Positions 32,328-45,086 of a DNA stretch of 64,000 nt are shown here, in pieces; positions within the stretch are counted from its first letter, which is position 1, and each line of letters opens with the position of its first letter. The notes below the pieces were generated by a model, which saw nothing but the letters and a program-made list of their open reading frames with translations, had not been told where the DNA came from and made no database searches. Made by a program: the position numbers and the translations under genes. This DNA is from Durusdinium trenchii. Its lineage: Eukaryota > Sar > Dinophyceae > Suessiales > Symbiodiniaceae. Where the stretch lies: assembly GCA_963970005.1 (NCBI GenBank), contig CAXAMN010003558.1, positions 1,188,887-1,252,886 of the forward strand, given 5' to 3'.

Positions 32328-32716
32328 AAAGCAGGATGCGGCTTTGGCTCATCGTTGGATTTGTCTCCGTGGATTTCGCACCCTTGCAAGGTTCTTTGCC
32401 CCTCACCGATGGATTTCTGTTGCCTTTTTTCCTTCTTCTTCTGCTTCTTCTTCTCATCCTCCTTCTCCTCTTGGCTCACCCCCAAAAGGTTGGCTTTGAA
32501 GATGTTGAAGGTGGCCCCCTTCACTTTGGGTTTTCAGCGTTCGCCATGTCATTTGATTCAACACAGACGAATACATGACCTCAACAGTACTGACGGCCGA
32601 TAGTTGGAGTGCTCAGGCAGAAGACTCGAGAGCACATTGATCAGCTGATTACAGCTCTTTTGGATTTAAGGCAATGCATCTAGTGTTGGTAGCTTCCGGG
32701 CACGATCAATGCTGTC

Positions 32717-33386
32717 ATGCAGAGCTGTCCGGCTCTCAGAAGGCGTTTCCAGTGTGGGTTCTTTTGGGCTGGTATCCTTGCGTCCTTGGTTGCAGCAGCT
32801 TCAACGCTCGACCAACACTGCCACGATCGAGGAGGTCGCACTGCTGTGATTGGAGGCGTTTTTGATGGCGGTGCCTTTGAAGGTGTGCTCTGTGAGAACA
32901 GGGGCTGTCCAAGGAATTCCCTTTGTGGCTGGACTGTCGAAGCGGCGATCTTTGCCTTGACGTGGTGTGGATTGTTGAGGATCGGCAATATTCGAGAAGT
33001 CCTGAGCGCCCTTGAGTCTGACCTGGTTCTACTGGAGGAGTCAGCCAGGATTCGCCTGATCATTCGTCACTGTGTTTCTTTTTAATATCCTGACATCGTG
33101 AAGCTTGTCACCACGGTTTTCAAAAGAGTAAAGGGGGACACTCCTCTTCGTCCATATGTGCCTTCGACGCTTAGGAGAGGATCCAGTATACATTGCAACC
33201 AGCGCTTGGCCAGGGTTCTCTCCGTACGAGCCTTCGAGCTTGCATCTAGGTGAAGCCACACACCTTTATGGACTGAAGACTGCGAACTTGCTCGAAGAAA
33301 GGAGGTGGCGATGTATTGCAGGAGGCTACAGTTGCTACGTTTTCGTCGAAGATGACCTTGAGGGCACAGAACCGTATGCTTTCTGA
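32717..33386 (+). pseudogene. Decayed tyrosine recombinase of a second lineage
   Basis: Recombinase-like motifs appear in order but in different frames. Frame one (32717-33085) gives FALTWCGLLRIGN followed by DLVLLEESARIRLIIR, which matches the box I region with its catalytic Arg, then stops. Next, around 33086-33250, a second frame gives YPDIVKLVTTVFKRV and PSTLRR, the linker between boxes I and II. A third frame (33156-33386) gives SSLHLGEATHLYG and LLEERRW followed by a Tyr, resembling box II and the GRW...Y end. The usual box II Arg (SLR) is replaced, and stops and frame changes separate the parts, so it is inactive. It differs from the recombinase at 15-20 kb and resembles the family common in dinoflagellate predicted proteins (from general knowledge). 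Confidence 0.7.
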
Positions 33387-33518
33387 ACATTTTGATAATC
33401 TGGTGCAGGGCAGTTCTTTCATTGAGCATTATGTTCCAGAGGTAGCATGAGGTAGCTTGGGCGCCGTTGTGATGAGCGTGGTACAAGTGGGAAAGACTGG
33501 GTTGCATGCATGGCTGAT

Positions 33519-33733
33519 CAAAAACTGATCACTGAGCCATGTCATTCAACGTTCCAGTTGAGAAGAAAGGGACGTGAGTTCCCGCCTTTCAGGAAAGAAT
33601 GTTCGTTCGTCCACGCTCAAGCTGCCGCCCACACCGCTGCCTCACTGCGCCGGATTCCATGCAAAACGGATGGAGAACTGATCACCTAGCCATGTCAGAG
33701 AACCTTCCAGTTGAAAAGAAAGGGGCGTGAATT
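33519..33733. repeat. Direct repeat pair, about 62 bp, 152 bp apart
   Basis: The segments 33519-33581 and 33671-33733 both read ACTGATCAC, then AGCCATGTCA, then TTCCAGTTGA and GAAAGG, with scattered mismatches. The dispersed repeat copy at 33584-33627 sits between them, so this may be a nested repeat cluster. Confidence 0.65.
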
Positions 33734-35919
33734 CCTATACAAAGAGCCCCCCCACACCATAGAGGGGAGATGGATCCGCGACAGGTACCCTCTTTTCCAT
33801 ACAGCCAGGCAGCCTGGTGCTCTTTGTGCTGGCGCTTCTGACCTCGAGGCCCGAGAGGGGAACCAAATTCGGAGCCGGTCGGCACCCAGACATTTGGAGC
33901 CACAGCCTGACAAAGCCAAACTTTTACTGTGATAAATGGTCAGAACAACTTATCCTAGCCTAGCGCTTCTCAAAGGGTCACAAGGCCTTCAACTTAACCC
34001 ATCATCCATCGATCCACTGTGCACGCATGTGCACGCGATGGAGCCATGTCTACCATGGACCAAACATCTTTCACCACTATAGTAGTTTTGAAGATCAGGA
34101 CTTCCCGCGGTGTGTGAAGCTGAGGTAGATGGCTGGAAGGGATTTTTGGATGTGGCCGCAACTTCCGGTGTGGAATCAACCGCATCCTCCAGCACGCAAA
34201 GTCGTCGGATCCAAATCAGTGCATCACCACAACATGTGAAAAACAACATCCTCCAGCTCTATCTGATAGAGGTTGATGTTTTTTTCAAATTTTTCCGATG
34301 TGTTGCTGGGGTAAACCAAGCACATGTGACACGCGTTTTCAGTGTTGAATACTGCGTGTTTAGCTCCTCCTTAAGGGCTGGAAAACTGATGCAGAAAGGA
34401 CCTTCAAGGATGGACAAACCATGGAAAAAACACGCGCTTGAAGTAGTATCATTGGTCCACCAGTCTATTTTTGAGGTAGAGGCCCTGATAAAACCATTGT
34501 CCACTTGGAATCCATTTTTGGTTTCAGACTTTTGACAAACCCTTATCGACCATGGACCAGTGGTGACCAAGTTCGTTATGACCAAACGCTGTGGGAAAGG
34601 GCCGATGATTTGGTACTTAGATGTTCCAACTGTGCAAAAGTTCTACCAAACATTGGGTGGTTTTATCAATGAGAAGGCACACATTTAGGATGAATCGGAT
34701 CAACCACGGAGGATGGGTCAGCACTTACGGACCCGTTAGCAGGTGCTTTCTGAGCTGAAACAGATCTCATTTACCGTTGTGATGACCTGAAGACCTCGTG
34801 ATTTTAAGAGCAACTCTGGGATGAACATGGAACCTGGCAATGTTCAGGGTGTGAACCGTTAGGGCACCGAGGGATATACGTACTGCAACAACTCTCTGAG
34901 GGGTGTAGGGAGTACATGCCTTGGAACTGTGCAAGTCAACGTTGGCTGGCGCATGTTTGCTGCACCGTCAGGCCAATGCTCAAAGCGGAGGCTGGATGTT
35001 TGGAAGTTCTTCGGGCTGTGCAAATACGGAATTTGCCTTCTGAAAGTAGGTGAAGTCAGTCGCTAGGAGTCAACAGTTCTCCTTTCTGTGCAGTGGTTTG
35101 GTGTCAGATTGAGACTTGGTCGTGAATCCAGATGCCAAACAGCTGCTTCAGTAGCTCTTTTGTCGGAGGCATCACAAAGACCAAGAATCCGTTGGCTCGC
35201 GCCCACTGGCTTGTAGGTCCTCACTTTTTGGGTGAACCATGAGTGGGCCCCCCTGTCAGGCAGAAGAAGCCGAGCATGCACTGGATCTCTGGGATGAGGA
35301 CATGGTTCATTCGTTCTTCATGGACGATGCTTTGCTTTTGCTCGATTTTTCGTGCCGTGTTTACATGTTTTAGTTTTGAATCCTATTTTTGCGCGCATGA
35401 CACCGGCAACGACTGCAGTTCACCCCCTCAATGGTTCTTCGATTCCTTCGTTGATCCGGAGTTGCCGTCAGAATCGAAAGACGTCAAAACAGAAACGAAC
35501 GCAATGCATCACCTGTGGGCTGTTGCTGGCATTTCAGCTTTGGAAAGGAAAGCTGATCCAGTATTTCCTGTCGCCGTCACTAGGAGATTATCAAGCAACA
35601 GCACAGCAAGGACCCGAAGTCGAAGACGTCAAAGACCGAGATGTTTGAGCTCTGTTCCTGAGTGGTTTTTACATATTTTTCCTTGTTCCTTGGGGTATTC
35701 TGGAGGGTTCCTGATTTTGAAACACCTCTTTACAGCATCCAAGTGTTTGAGTTTGTCTCAATTTCCTGAGTCCCTAACAAACTAGAAAGGGCAGGCCACG
35801 TTCTTGTGCTGCTCTATGTTGCTGATTCAGCTGCAACAAAAGTACCTGAAGCAATCTGAGTACCTGAAGCATACCACGGGCAGAAAAAGCAGAACCACTC
35901 TCATTTCTTTAATTTGCAG
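33734..35919. other. Non-coding region upstream of the somatomedin-B-like exon
   Basis: Upstream exons of the SMB-like gene should lie here or farther left, but I could not place them confidently. A frame around 35500-35648, ending in SLGDYQATAQQGPEVEDVKD, is composition-wise protein-like but unsupported. No repeats of note. Confidence 0.4.
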
Positions 35920-36170
35920 GGGGCACCCTTCACCCCAAGAGAGATTCCTGTTGCACTTCCGCCCCTTTTTCCCGGTCCTCAGCGTCGACTCAGGAGAAAT
36001 CCTCCTGCGGATACTACGGCTGTCAACAGTCCCGCGGCGTTTGTTCCTGCCACCATGGTTGCATCATGGAGGGAACCTGCTGCGCCGACTACAGAGAGCT
36101 CTGCCAGGCTTTGGTGAAGCGGAAAACATCGGGGAAAATCACATGGCCACTTAAGCCACTCAAGCAGTGA
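35920..36170 (+). CDS. Terminal exon encoding a somatomedin-B-like cysteine-rich domain
   Basis: A good 3' splice site (CTCTCATTTCTTTAATTTGCAG, AG at 35918-35919) opens a frame that runs to TGA 36168-36170; the intron would be phase 1. Codons from 36003 encode eight cysteines in the pattern C-x4-C-x6-C-x-C-x3-C-x5-CC-x-D-Y-x3-C (last Cys codon 36102-36104). This matches the somatomedin B fold, including the diagnostic CxC, CC and xDY. Such domains are disulfide-bonded and extracellular, usually protein-binding. A basic tail of about 20 residues (KRKTSGK and on) follows. The upstream exons, and so any signal peptide or catalytic domain, are not identified. The domain call rests on the cysteine pattern alone. 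Confidence 0.6.
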
Positions 36171-37926
36171 CTTTCTGTCTGTCTGTCTTTCTTTATTATT
36201 TTTTCCATTTATGGGCCACTTTGTGATGTCGATATGCTGCAACTGATCGAATCTGATCGATTTTGTTGATGTCAGCATCGTTCATGTTCTTGCTGCTGTT
36301 GATCGGTATCTCCTCAACACCGAGGTAGAGCTTTGTCTTTTCAGCGATATTAAGCTTTGGTTTGATTCGAAGAAAAGGCCATGACAAAATCTGCTGGCCA
36401 AGAGCCGTCAAGGACAAACCACCAACTGCAACACCAACATTCATCAACAGCTCTATACAACTACAACTACTTATATAATTAAGATGGGAATAAAACAACA
36501 CCTTTTTACAGAAGAACAACACCTTTTTTCTGCTGTTCTTCGTGTTCTTCTTCTTGCCCTCGTGCCGGCCCCGGCGCTGCCAGGTCTCCGACCGAGCCCA
36601 CGCGAAAAGCGGGCCTGGCGCGAGCCGAGGGCGATGCGCCGAGCTCGGCTGCTCCAGGGCGTATCGCTACGACCAACCGTGGGGGGCTCAGAGGGAGGCG
36701 GGGGAGGACAGGCGGCGAGGACGAGCAGATGCGAGCAGTGTGGCAGAAGGTTTTTTTTGGTTGAAGAGGATTGAAGGTTGAACACCCGCACCCAAGGTAG
36801 ATGAGGCTTTTTCACACCTGGAGGATTAGAGAAGGACAGCACCGAAACTCCAAAAAGGACGGGACCGGTGCTGTTTGTTGCAGCGACCCACGAAACGAGG
36901 TGTCAGTGCGTTCCGAGCTGCTTGGATTTCGACGACTGCTGCGATGACTTTCGCTCACATTGTGGAGTCTGGACGCTTAGAAAGCTTGCAGACGGTGCAG
37001 TGAAACTCTTCGAGGTTTCCAACTCTTTTTCCTTCCGAAAGGCGCCACCCCTTTTTTTTTGACCAAGATTGTTGTAGATTTGGAGACATGCATGATCAGA
37101 AGCCTCCAGAAAATTTACAAGCATCTGACAGAAGCTTTTACTCTTTTCTCAAAAGCCAGTGTATGTGTTTTAAACCACCTTTATCATTGGCTGCTAAAGA
37201 AGCTCACAAGGACGTTGTTGAGTGATCATCTTCTATCCAATGATGCAACGTAGACTCCAGTCCTAGCAGCTTAGCAGCTACTAGCAAAGCTACTAGCATG
37301 ACTGTCCGTACCGGCCGTTACGGGCTTTATTCTCAATTTTGCTTCATACAGAATGTTGGGACTGGAGGGGGTGAGTGGGTATTGGGAGCCCATGCCGACT
37401 TGCTGCTTGCTGCTGGGAAGATTCCTCCAATTGTTCCATGGTTGCTGGTCTGCGCCTGCCCTCCGTCACTTTGGAGAAGGCTTTCCCAAGAAATCTGGAG
37501 TCTGGCTTTGGGAGGCAATTCCTGAGGAAAGTCGCTTTGGATGACACTTACACTTTTTGCCATGTTCGCTTTTGGGCTTGGGACCCGGGAGTGAGTTTTG
37601 CAGTTTAAAGGTGATCAGCAGTTGAACCAGCTTCTCGAGAGGCTTGTGGAGGACCACCTTGAGTTCGACGAACAAGTGTCTTATTTGCCGCGATCACTCC
37701 GGCATTCCTGCAGAACGAGACACATGAAGTTTGCCTGCAAGCCGGTCTAGTCTAGTCAGTGCCGGTGTGTTTTTGAGGCGCAAAATGCTTTTGGAACCTT
37801 GATGGGACCGGACGCTACGTCAGTGATCGGTCACCCAGCTGCACCTCAGGCCAATGTGTCAATGTCCCTAGAGGTTGCACCAAGCAAAGATGAGGAGAGG
37901 CTGGTGCAACACAACTTGCAGATGCA

Positions 37927-37978
37927 GCGCACGTGTCAAAGCGCACGTGTCACGCGCACGTGTTGCGGCGCACGTGTC
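37927..37978. promoter_or_regulatory. Cluster of four GCGCACGTGT (CACGTG) motifs
   Basis: CACGTG palindromes start at 37930, 37944, 37957 and 37971, each within GCGCACGTGT and spaced 13-14 bp. CACGTG is the core of E-box/G-box sites in other eukaryotes. No gene start is identified next to it, so it may equally be a degenerate minisatellite. Confidence 0.4.
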
Positions 37979-39242
37979 GCGCAAGCTGAATCGGACCAAG
38001 AAAGACCTCTTAATCTTAATCTTAATATATATATATAAACACCTGTATTAAAACCAAGAAGCTACGAACGTAGCTTCTAGGGCATCGCTAGGAACGCAAC
38101 AAAAACCAAACAAATGAACGAAATCGACGACGACCCAGAGTCGGCTCGCTGGCAGGAGCCGAAGATCAAGGCCTCGTTCATCCCCTCAGCAGCGGTCCGG
38201 GTGCCGGGAGCAGGGGGCGAAATGGTAGAAAGCCCAAGGTGGCAGCAAAGCTATACTCAGAGTGGTATAGAAGATGCAACAGTTGAGTTAGGACCTTTTT
38301 TTCGATTTATTCTATATAATCTATTCCGCTCTTCAATCCATTCACGACCCGTCCTTCGACGGGAAGCATTTGGAGTTTCTCTTGTGAGGCTCTGGATGTT
38401 CAACTGGTGAACATGGTGAGGGCTTCACCGCCAACTCCACCAACTGCACTGGCACATACTGACATACTGGCACCATGAAGATTTTTGTTGAGATCTGAAT
38501 GACCTGTTCCTATCCAGGATTCCACCAGGAAACACCTGGCATTCCATCGCTCCAAGTCTTGATTTCTGCCAACTCCATCAGCTCCTTCCTGACATCAGGT
38601 CTCTGCCGACTCAAAGGAGAAGCACAAGGTCGACCGGGGCCACCGAAACCGACAGACCCCCCCCAGCACCCGGGCCGGACCCGGAAACCCGCAGCACCCG
38701 CAGGAAGATCCGCCGAAGACGTCTTCGAACAAGCAAAAGGTTTCTCTTGGAAAACTCGTGCTTCTCTTTGGATCATGTTTCTTGGAGCATGATCCAAGCT
38801 TGGCTCTCTTTGAGGAAAGTGACGAGTTAAGGACCAAACGCAGCCGGTCTCTTCTTCCAAACGCATGCTTCACGCAGCTAACGCTGCCGCTCTTCTTTTC
38901 GAGGCTTTCCTGAAGAACCACGCAGCGCGCTTGGAACTCGTGAAGTGGCAGGCAAGAGGCGGAAGGTCAAACAACCCAACTCTGCAGGTTCTGGAGGACG
39001 GGATTTGTTTCATCTTGTTGGAGATCCATTGAACTGTTTCATCTTATTTCATCCTTCCGACTCCCCACTTCACGAGGATCAGGTCTTAAGACCTCCCACT
39101 TCGGAGTTCCAGAGATCGAATGGAGTTTGCCGGCAAGGGCGGCAAGGGCGGCTTCGCTGCTTGATTTGATTTGCTTAGGGGGTCGACGGGGGAGGTGGAT
39201 TCCATGTACAACGGAGTTCGGCTTGGATGTTTTTGATGCCCA

Positions 39243-39605
39243 ATGAGGGGATCCCAGTGCGGATACCACCTGTGTCCGCCCAAGTTCCATGAAACGATCT
39301 GCCACCTCGATGAACCTCGCACTTTCCAAGTGACCCCGGAAACGGCGGTTTGGGCCTTCGTGGGTACCAGCGGAGCCTATCTCATCTATGAGTGTCGGAG
39401 TGCAAGAACTACTCAGACGACTGCAAGACTCTATGAGTGTTGCATGCAGCTTGCGACAGATCCCCTTTTCAGGGCCGCGTGTGTAAAAATGCCAGGCCGT
39501 GCGCAGCTGCCCTCCTCAGTTTATGGAGAAGACGATCCTTGGTGGGAAGCAGATGCAGAAGGTCCAGATGCATGGCAGAACATGCTCTTCCTCTTTCAGA
39601 CATGA
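39243..39605 (+). CDS. Possible exon, unrecognised
   Basis: An open frame with balanced composition, including VTPETAVWAFVGTSGAYLIY and an acidic end (EDDPWWEADAEGPDAWQN), ends at TGA 39603-39605. No domain is recognised, and a CTTTCAG at its end could be an acceptor for something else. Chance is possible. Confidence 0.22.
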   Translation: MRGSQCGYHLCPPKFHETICHLDEPRTFQVTPETAVWAFVGTSGAYLIYECRSARTTQTTARLYECCMQLATDPLFRAACVKMPGRAQLPSSVYGEDDPWWEADAEGPDAWQNMLFLFQT

Positions 39606-41328
39606 CATCGACATCATCTATTTTTGTAGTGGAGGTTTGGGTAGGATGCAGATCTGAAAAGCAAGAAAAGCAACCTTTTTGAAGGGAACTCACTTGCAGA
39701 GTCATCCGGATTGTAGGATGGGAACAAGCTCTTTCGCAGTTGTCCAGTGCCCCTTTTTCGGGGCGGCGACATCGACGTACTGCCGCGGCAGTTGGCAAAC
39801 ATCTCTACGGCTGCGGAGTGCCAGAAGGTGGGGCCGCGGGTTCAGTGCACTCAGAAGGTGGGACTGCCACCCAAGCACACACTCCCCCCCTCCGGCAATC
39901 CTGATACTTAATCAAAATGGATGGCATGGTGGAAGACGACTTTCCTCCACCGAGAGGAGGACAACCCTCCACCTCGATTGGAGGGTAGCGCCTCAAGCAA
40001 CAAGCAACGAAGCCTGAAGGATGGGAAGACCATTAAAGACCCCAACTTCTTTCCCCCCCCGTGCAAGTTGCCAAGCAGGGGCTGTGGTGTAGTTTGGCAA
40101 TGTTTCAGGAACTCAGAATCTGGTTGATCTGCGATTGAGGACATCCAGATTGGGAGAGTTGGCCAGTCATGTTGATGCGGGGCCCTCGCAGCGGGAACTC
40201 CAGATCCTTTCGACTTGGTTCGGCTTAGACTGTTAGACCAAGTCGGAGTGTTGGGATCTTCAGATGCGTGTGAAGGATTTGGATGTGGATACCAGCTGCC
40301 CTGTGGATACCTGCTCACACATCAGACCTTGATTCGCATAGACAGATGGAGCTCGTACTTGTTTCAGATGCTTTGTTTTCAACGTTTACTTGGGATGCTT
40401 AAAACAACTGGCTTATATTTTTCAAGTGAGTTGAAACCAACCACCTAATGATCCTTTTCCATCCTTTTACTTCTTTTCCAAGCAAGAACGGTCGATCCTG
40501 GTTGGCAGAACCAGAAGAGCCCTGCAGAAACGCCCTTCACCCTCTGGTGGAGCGCGAACAGGTTTGCACTTTGAACGTGCAATGCGATGGTTTTGTTTGG
40601 GCCATGAATGGTACCTTGGCCTTGCAAATAGGGCTGGGTTGAGTGCAACATCTGGGGACCTTGAAACTCCCATCTGGGGACGTGTCATCAAGCAGTTGAG
40701 CACCCCGGTGATATTTACCAAGAATGCGGTACCCGGTAGCGGTATCACTCTTGGAAACCACACAACTGCACACCCCTGCGCAGCTGCACAACGGAGCGTT
40801 TTTCCATTGAAGACGGAACTTGCTAAGCTAGTGGAAATATGGACTACATTCGTTTAGGGCTTCGTGTTAACGGAGGCAGGTTCTTTGCCAGTCCACCATG
40901 TCAGTTCGTGCCAGCATTTTCCGTCGTAGCACCGTCCGGGATCCCACATCGGGTGGAAAGACGAAGTGAATCGACCCGTTGCATGGAACATGGACCATCG
41001 TACGTCGAGCCAGCTGGCCTTGGTCGCCAGGGGCTGTGACAGAAGTGCAAGCAAAGTATAGATTCTGTGACGTGGATGCCAGATGTTGTTGGTTCATTTC
41101 TGGCCACCACCCCTGCTAAAGCTGCAGTTTGTTTACGACTTCTGTCAACTGCTATCGAGGTTTTTACCTTTTTCGTCCAGTGACGTATCAATCCTCCCCA
41201 TGGTGCAAGCAGTACAGGGATTTGTCAACTAATCCCAAAGCAGGCCGATCGTTGACATCCACCTGGCCTCTTGCGCATGCCCCCATGCGCATGGCTGTCG
41301 CATGGCTGCCACGTGAGGTGCCTGTTCA

Positions 41329-41751
41329 CTAGAGAGCTTGGATGGCGTCTTGCCGGGCTTGTTTGGTCACCGCTTGGGCCCCCCTCTCTTGACGCACAGG
41401 GTCACCTCTTATTGACACAGGGGATTCACCGCCAAAGTGGCCCGCATTGGATGATTCTAAGACCGCGACTCTTCTTATGTTGAGGCCAGGTTTAGCACAC
41501 TCCCTGAAATAGTCGTGGGCCAACATGGCCAAGAAAGGCCAGCGGATGACCATGAGAAAAAGAAGACCAAACTGGTGAACTCCACTTCCATGATTGTTCC
41601 AGGGAATGTAACCTGTCATTGCTTGATGGGTTCCAGCCTCTGTTAAAGCCATCCAATTTCCTTCGCTCATGGCCAGGCCGCTCCCAACATGATGGTGCAG
41701 GAGGGGATGTGGCGCACGAAGCCGCTCGCGGTGAAGGTCAATGACCCTCAA
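41329..41751 (-). CDS. Possible exon with one hydrophobic segment, unrecognised
   Basis: A 140-codon frame without an ATG at its upstream end (first potential start is TTG). The central part reads smoothly (NWMALTEAGTHQAMTGYIPW) and is followed by a hydrophobic stretch (FGLLFLMVIRWPFLAML) that could be a membrane segment. Codon choice looks protein-like. No family recognised. Confidence 0.27.
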   Translation of the reverse strand: MRVIDLHRERLRAPHPLLHHHVGSGLAMSEGNWMALTEAGTHQAMTGYIPWNNHGSGVHQFGLLFLMVIRWPFLAMLAHDYFRECAKPGLNIRRVAVLESSNAGHFGGESPVSIRGDPVRQERGAQAVTKQARQDAIQAL

Positions 41752-44700
41752 GGTGGATGTGGCTCAAAAGATATCCAGGGACCCGCAGTGACCCAATGAC
41801 CCCCTACAATGACCCACATGTATTCAGCTAGCTTTTTCCTTGAGTGTCCTATTCTTGCGCCATAGCCGCTATAGCCAAAAAGATTCAAGAAGAACCTTTG
41901 GGTAGCATCTTTTTCAGGTCGACTAGAAGTGGGGGGGTACCCCTAGGTGACCAAGAACCGAAGAACCACGTGTGCCTTGTGACAATTCGACCAAGAACCG
42001 CGGCCCTTGAAAGAATCACGTGGTAGTGTGGTATGGAGACAAATGAAGAAGAAGCAATTAGTCCCAAGAAGCTACTAGTAGCGATGCACTTGTTACTTTG
42101 AATGAGAGTTTGGATGGGTCCAGTAGCCTTCGCTTTGTCCCAGATTCTGGCAAACCCACGTTCTTGGTGTGCAGCAGCGTGCTGAACACCACACCGTTCC
42201 TTCACCACACCGTTCTTCGGACCGGACCGGTGGCCCCTTACACTCCCGGGAACGCCGGCGGGATGCGGCTGGGAACGGTATTCCATGACGGTGCGGCAAC
42301 GGTCGAACGGTCGACCCCTTGCTCCGTGCGTCCTCTTGCTCCGTTGGGGACAGGCCAGGAGCTACTAGATCGGGGCGCGCCGAAGAGAAAGCCCCCGTTC
42401 GAGTCGCGATGCCCTTTGCTACTAGCTTCTTGCTCCGGATATCACAACTTTGGATCTTCCCTGCAGCAGAATAGAGATGATGTACACATTTACAACCACC
42501 AGTGTGCTTCGATCATCCATGGGCCACCACGGCAACCACGGAACGTTCCGTGTAGCACCTCCCGGCGCCGAGCTTCGGCGGTGACGCCCGGTTGTAGCGG
42601 AGTCACCAGGAGGGCCTCATTTCGGGCTTGCCTTGCTGTCGCCCCAAGCCAGCGCACACGAAGGCTGTCGCGCTCGCAAAAGCGAGCCCGGACTTCTGGG
42701 GGTGAGCGAGCGCGGGTGGTGGGGGTGAGTCGTGCGGTTTGACGCGATTCGTGGTGAGAGGAACTCCGGCGAATCTGGATATCGAAGGTGAGGATTCCTG
42801 GACTTCCAGAGTGGAACTGAGATCGCCGCTGAGTGGAACATGGGTTTTCAGATGTTTTCACCCACTTTTTTTTGTTTCTTTTTTTCGTCCGCGACACAGT
42901 TGTGAGAGATGTGGAGACGAACGGATCTTGTGATGCTCACGAGAGATGTTCGGGAGTCAAGCATCCATTCTTCCCCCGCCTTGGTAGCAGACTACGACTA
43001 GCATCAATGATTCATTTTTCCACTGCTCCGGGTGGAGCAGTTCAACATTTGAAGGCCCGTCTGAAGATCATAAGATCGACTCCATTCAACGACTCGCAGT
43101 ACAGTATCAGTATATATATATAATATATATATATATATATTTTTTAATAGTGACAATATCCTTTACACATGTATCACAAATCCTATGTGTTTACAGGCTG
43201 AACATCCACAGATCCATAGGACAATCAAGGAGTATCATATATCAGTATGTTATACTGTTTTCAGCTTGCAGACTTCAGGCCACAGTCGCAAGCTGCACCA
43301 ACTTGCTGTAGTGTTCAAGTAGAGATGGGCCAATCCATTTGTTTGCCTTCCGTCCTTCGACGTCGACGCCGTCTGATTGATGGGTTCGCACACCCTAAAG
43401 GGAGCAACTTGCTAGTGACTCCAGATGGGCTCCAACCATGGAAGTCCCCAAGCCAAATGTCCCATAAAATCGGTGCACTTCTGAAGATGGCTCCAATGAC
43501 ACCGGGTCAAGCGGATGTCTCTTCTTCTGTGATGTCAAGCACATGAGAATCCCCCAAAATGCAGCGACATCACGATCTGTTCCTCGACAATAGCGCTTGA
43601 TCTGGTAAAGAGCACTTGATCTGCATCTTCTTTTTTCACAGAAAAAACGGGACGTCCTGACCAAAGCACAGGTCATTCCTGACTGTCCTGAGCTGGTCCT
43701 GGACATGGAGCTCTCCCGTGCACAAGGTGACGGTGCTGTCCGCGTTTCGTGGACGAAGCTCCGAAACCGGCGTGCCAGTGGTTTCAGAGGTTCGATGGCA
43801 CTGGTGGGCCCCCCAGTATATGGACCCCTTTTTTCTCAAAGACAGCTTGGAGTGCCAGTGCCACCTACTCTCAATCCACCATATTTTTTCTTGTTTCTTT
43901 TTTTTCCCGATGTTTCTCTCAAGTACCGTCCCTTTGGGCCCTGGAAACACATCTGAATCCAGGAGAGATGAGGTCCAGTGAAAGTTCTCAGAAAGCTGTG
44001 GTGCATGCATCCTTGTCTGGGCTTAGATCCCCCTACCAAAGCTTTGTTAAACTATGCTGGATATAGTTTTTCAACCTTGAGGATGAAAAGGCCTTGAGCT
44101 TTGAGACCCCCACCACTTGTGCTGGTGACGCACCTGCTGATTGGGTGGAAGTGTCTATCCGATGTTATGGACGGACCCTTTGTGTGTGCCCACAGAGATT
44201 GGGGCGCAGGAAGAGATTCACAGTATGAAAAGTTTGGAGGCACAGGAATCATCCCCATGTGCGGCTTTCGGCTGTTTGCCGTCTTCCAGGTTCCTAACAA
44301 TTCTTCCCCTCAGGGATTGTGAAAGATCATGGAAGGCTCAGGTTTCAAGGACATGCTTAGGGCTTTGGGCCTTTGGGTCTTTCTGTCGGCTCGTGTCTGT
44401 CAGCAGAAAGGCTGTGAGAAGTGAGCCATTGGACATTTTGGGCATTGACACATTTCATTCGATATCATTTTTTAAAGCTCAACAAAGTGCCAGCTGGAGG
44501 CCTGCGAGAGCAGGAGGCGAAGAGTGCTTACGCTTGCCAACAGGCAGGCTGACCAGATGTCTATTGGAAGGCAAGAGATCATGGAGAGCATGCTCAATAT
44601 CGTCTCATGAGATCATCTTGATTGCCATATCTATTGGAAAGGAGATCCAGGAAGAATTTGCACATCCTGATGCGAGCATCCTGTCACTCATCCACGCCTG

Positions 44701-45086
44701 ATAGAGGCATGCTCCAAAGCTACTGATTGCGGTGCATTTTCGTGGACCGCCACGACCAAGAGGCCGTTCGGACTCATTGAATCCATCAGTGTGGGAGGCG
44801 ATCGGGGGTCGGACAGTGGTCCTCCATGTGTCAAGACCCCAAAGACCTTCTCAGGAGGTAATTGGAGCCTTAGGGCCTTAGGGCCTTAATTCTTTTCTGC
44901 CAAGATCATTCTGCAACCTGTTTGCGACCGACAGACGGGCTGAGCAAACAGGCACCCGAACCTCAACCAATTTGAGGATGCAATTGTTCATGGGACTCCA
45001 TGGTTGGGGAATACCCCAAGATGCAGACAAACTGACGAACTGTTCCCCCACCAAGATGTTTCCTAATATACAAATCCTCCACACAG

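Larger units (their letters stand above)
28669..32716. other. Gene-poor region between element and recombinase relic
   Basis: No firm gene. A minus-strand spliced leader would place any element 5' flank here, but no target duplication was found. Two exon-like open segments are listed separately (29640-29800 and 32157-32327). Otherwise only short frames and C/G-rich patches are seen, for example around 30180-30420. Confidence 0.5.

Noticed and set aside
42385..42440. tRNA-like T-loop sequence (GTTCGAGTC)
   Set aside because: No matching T stem, anticodon arm or acceptor stem around it.
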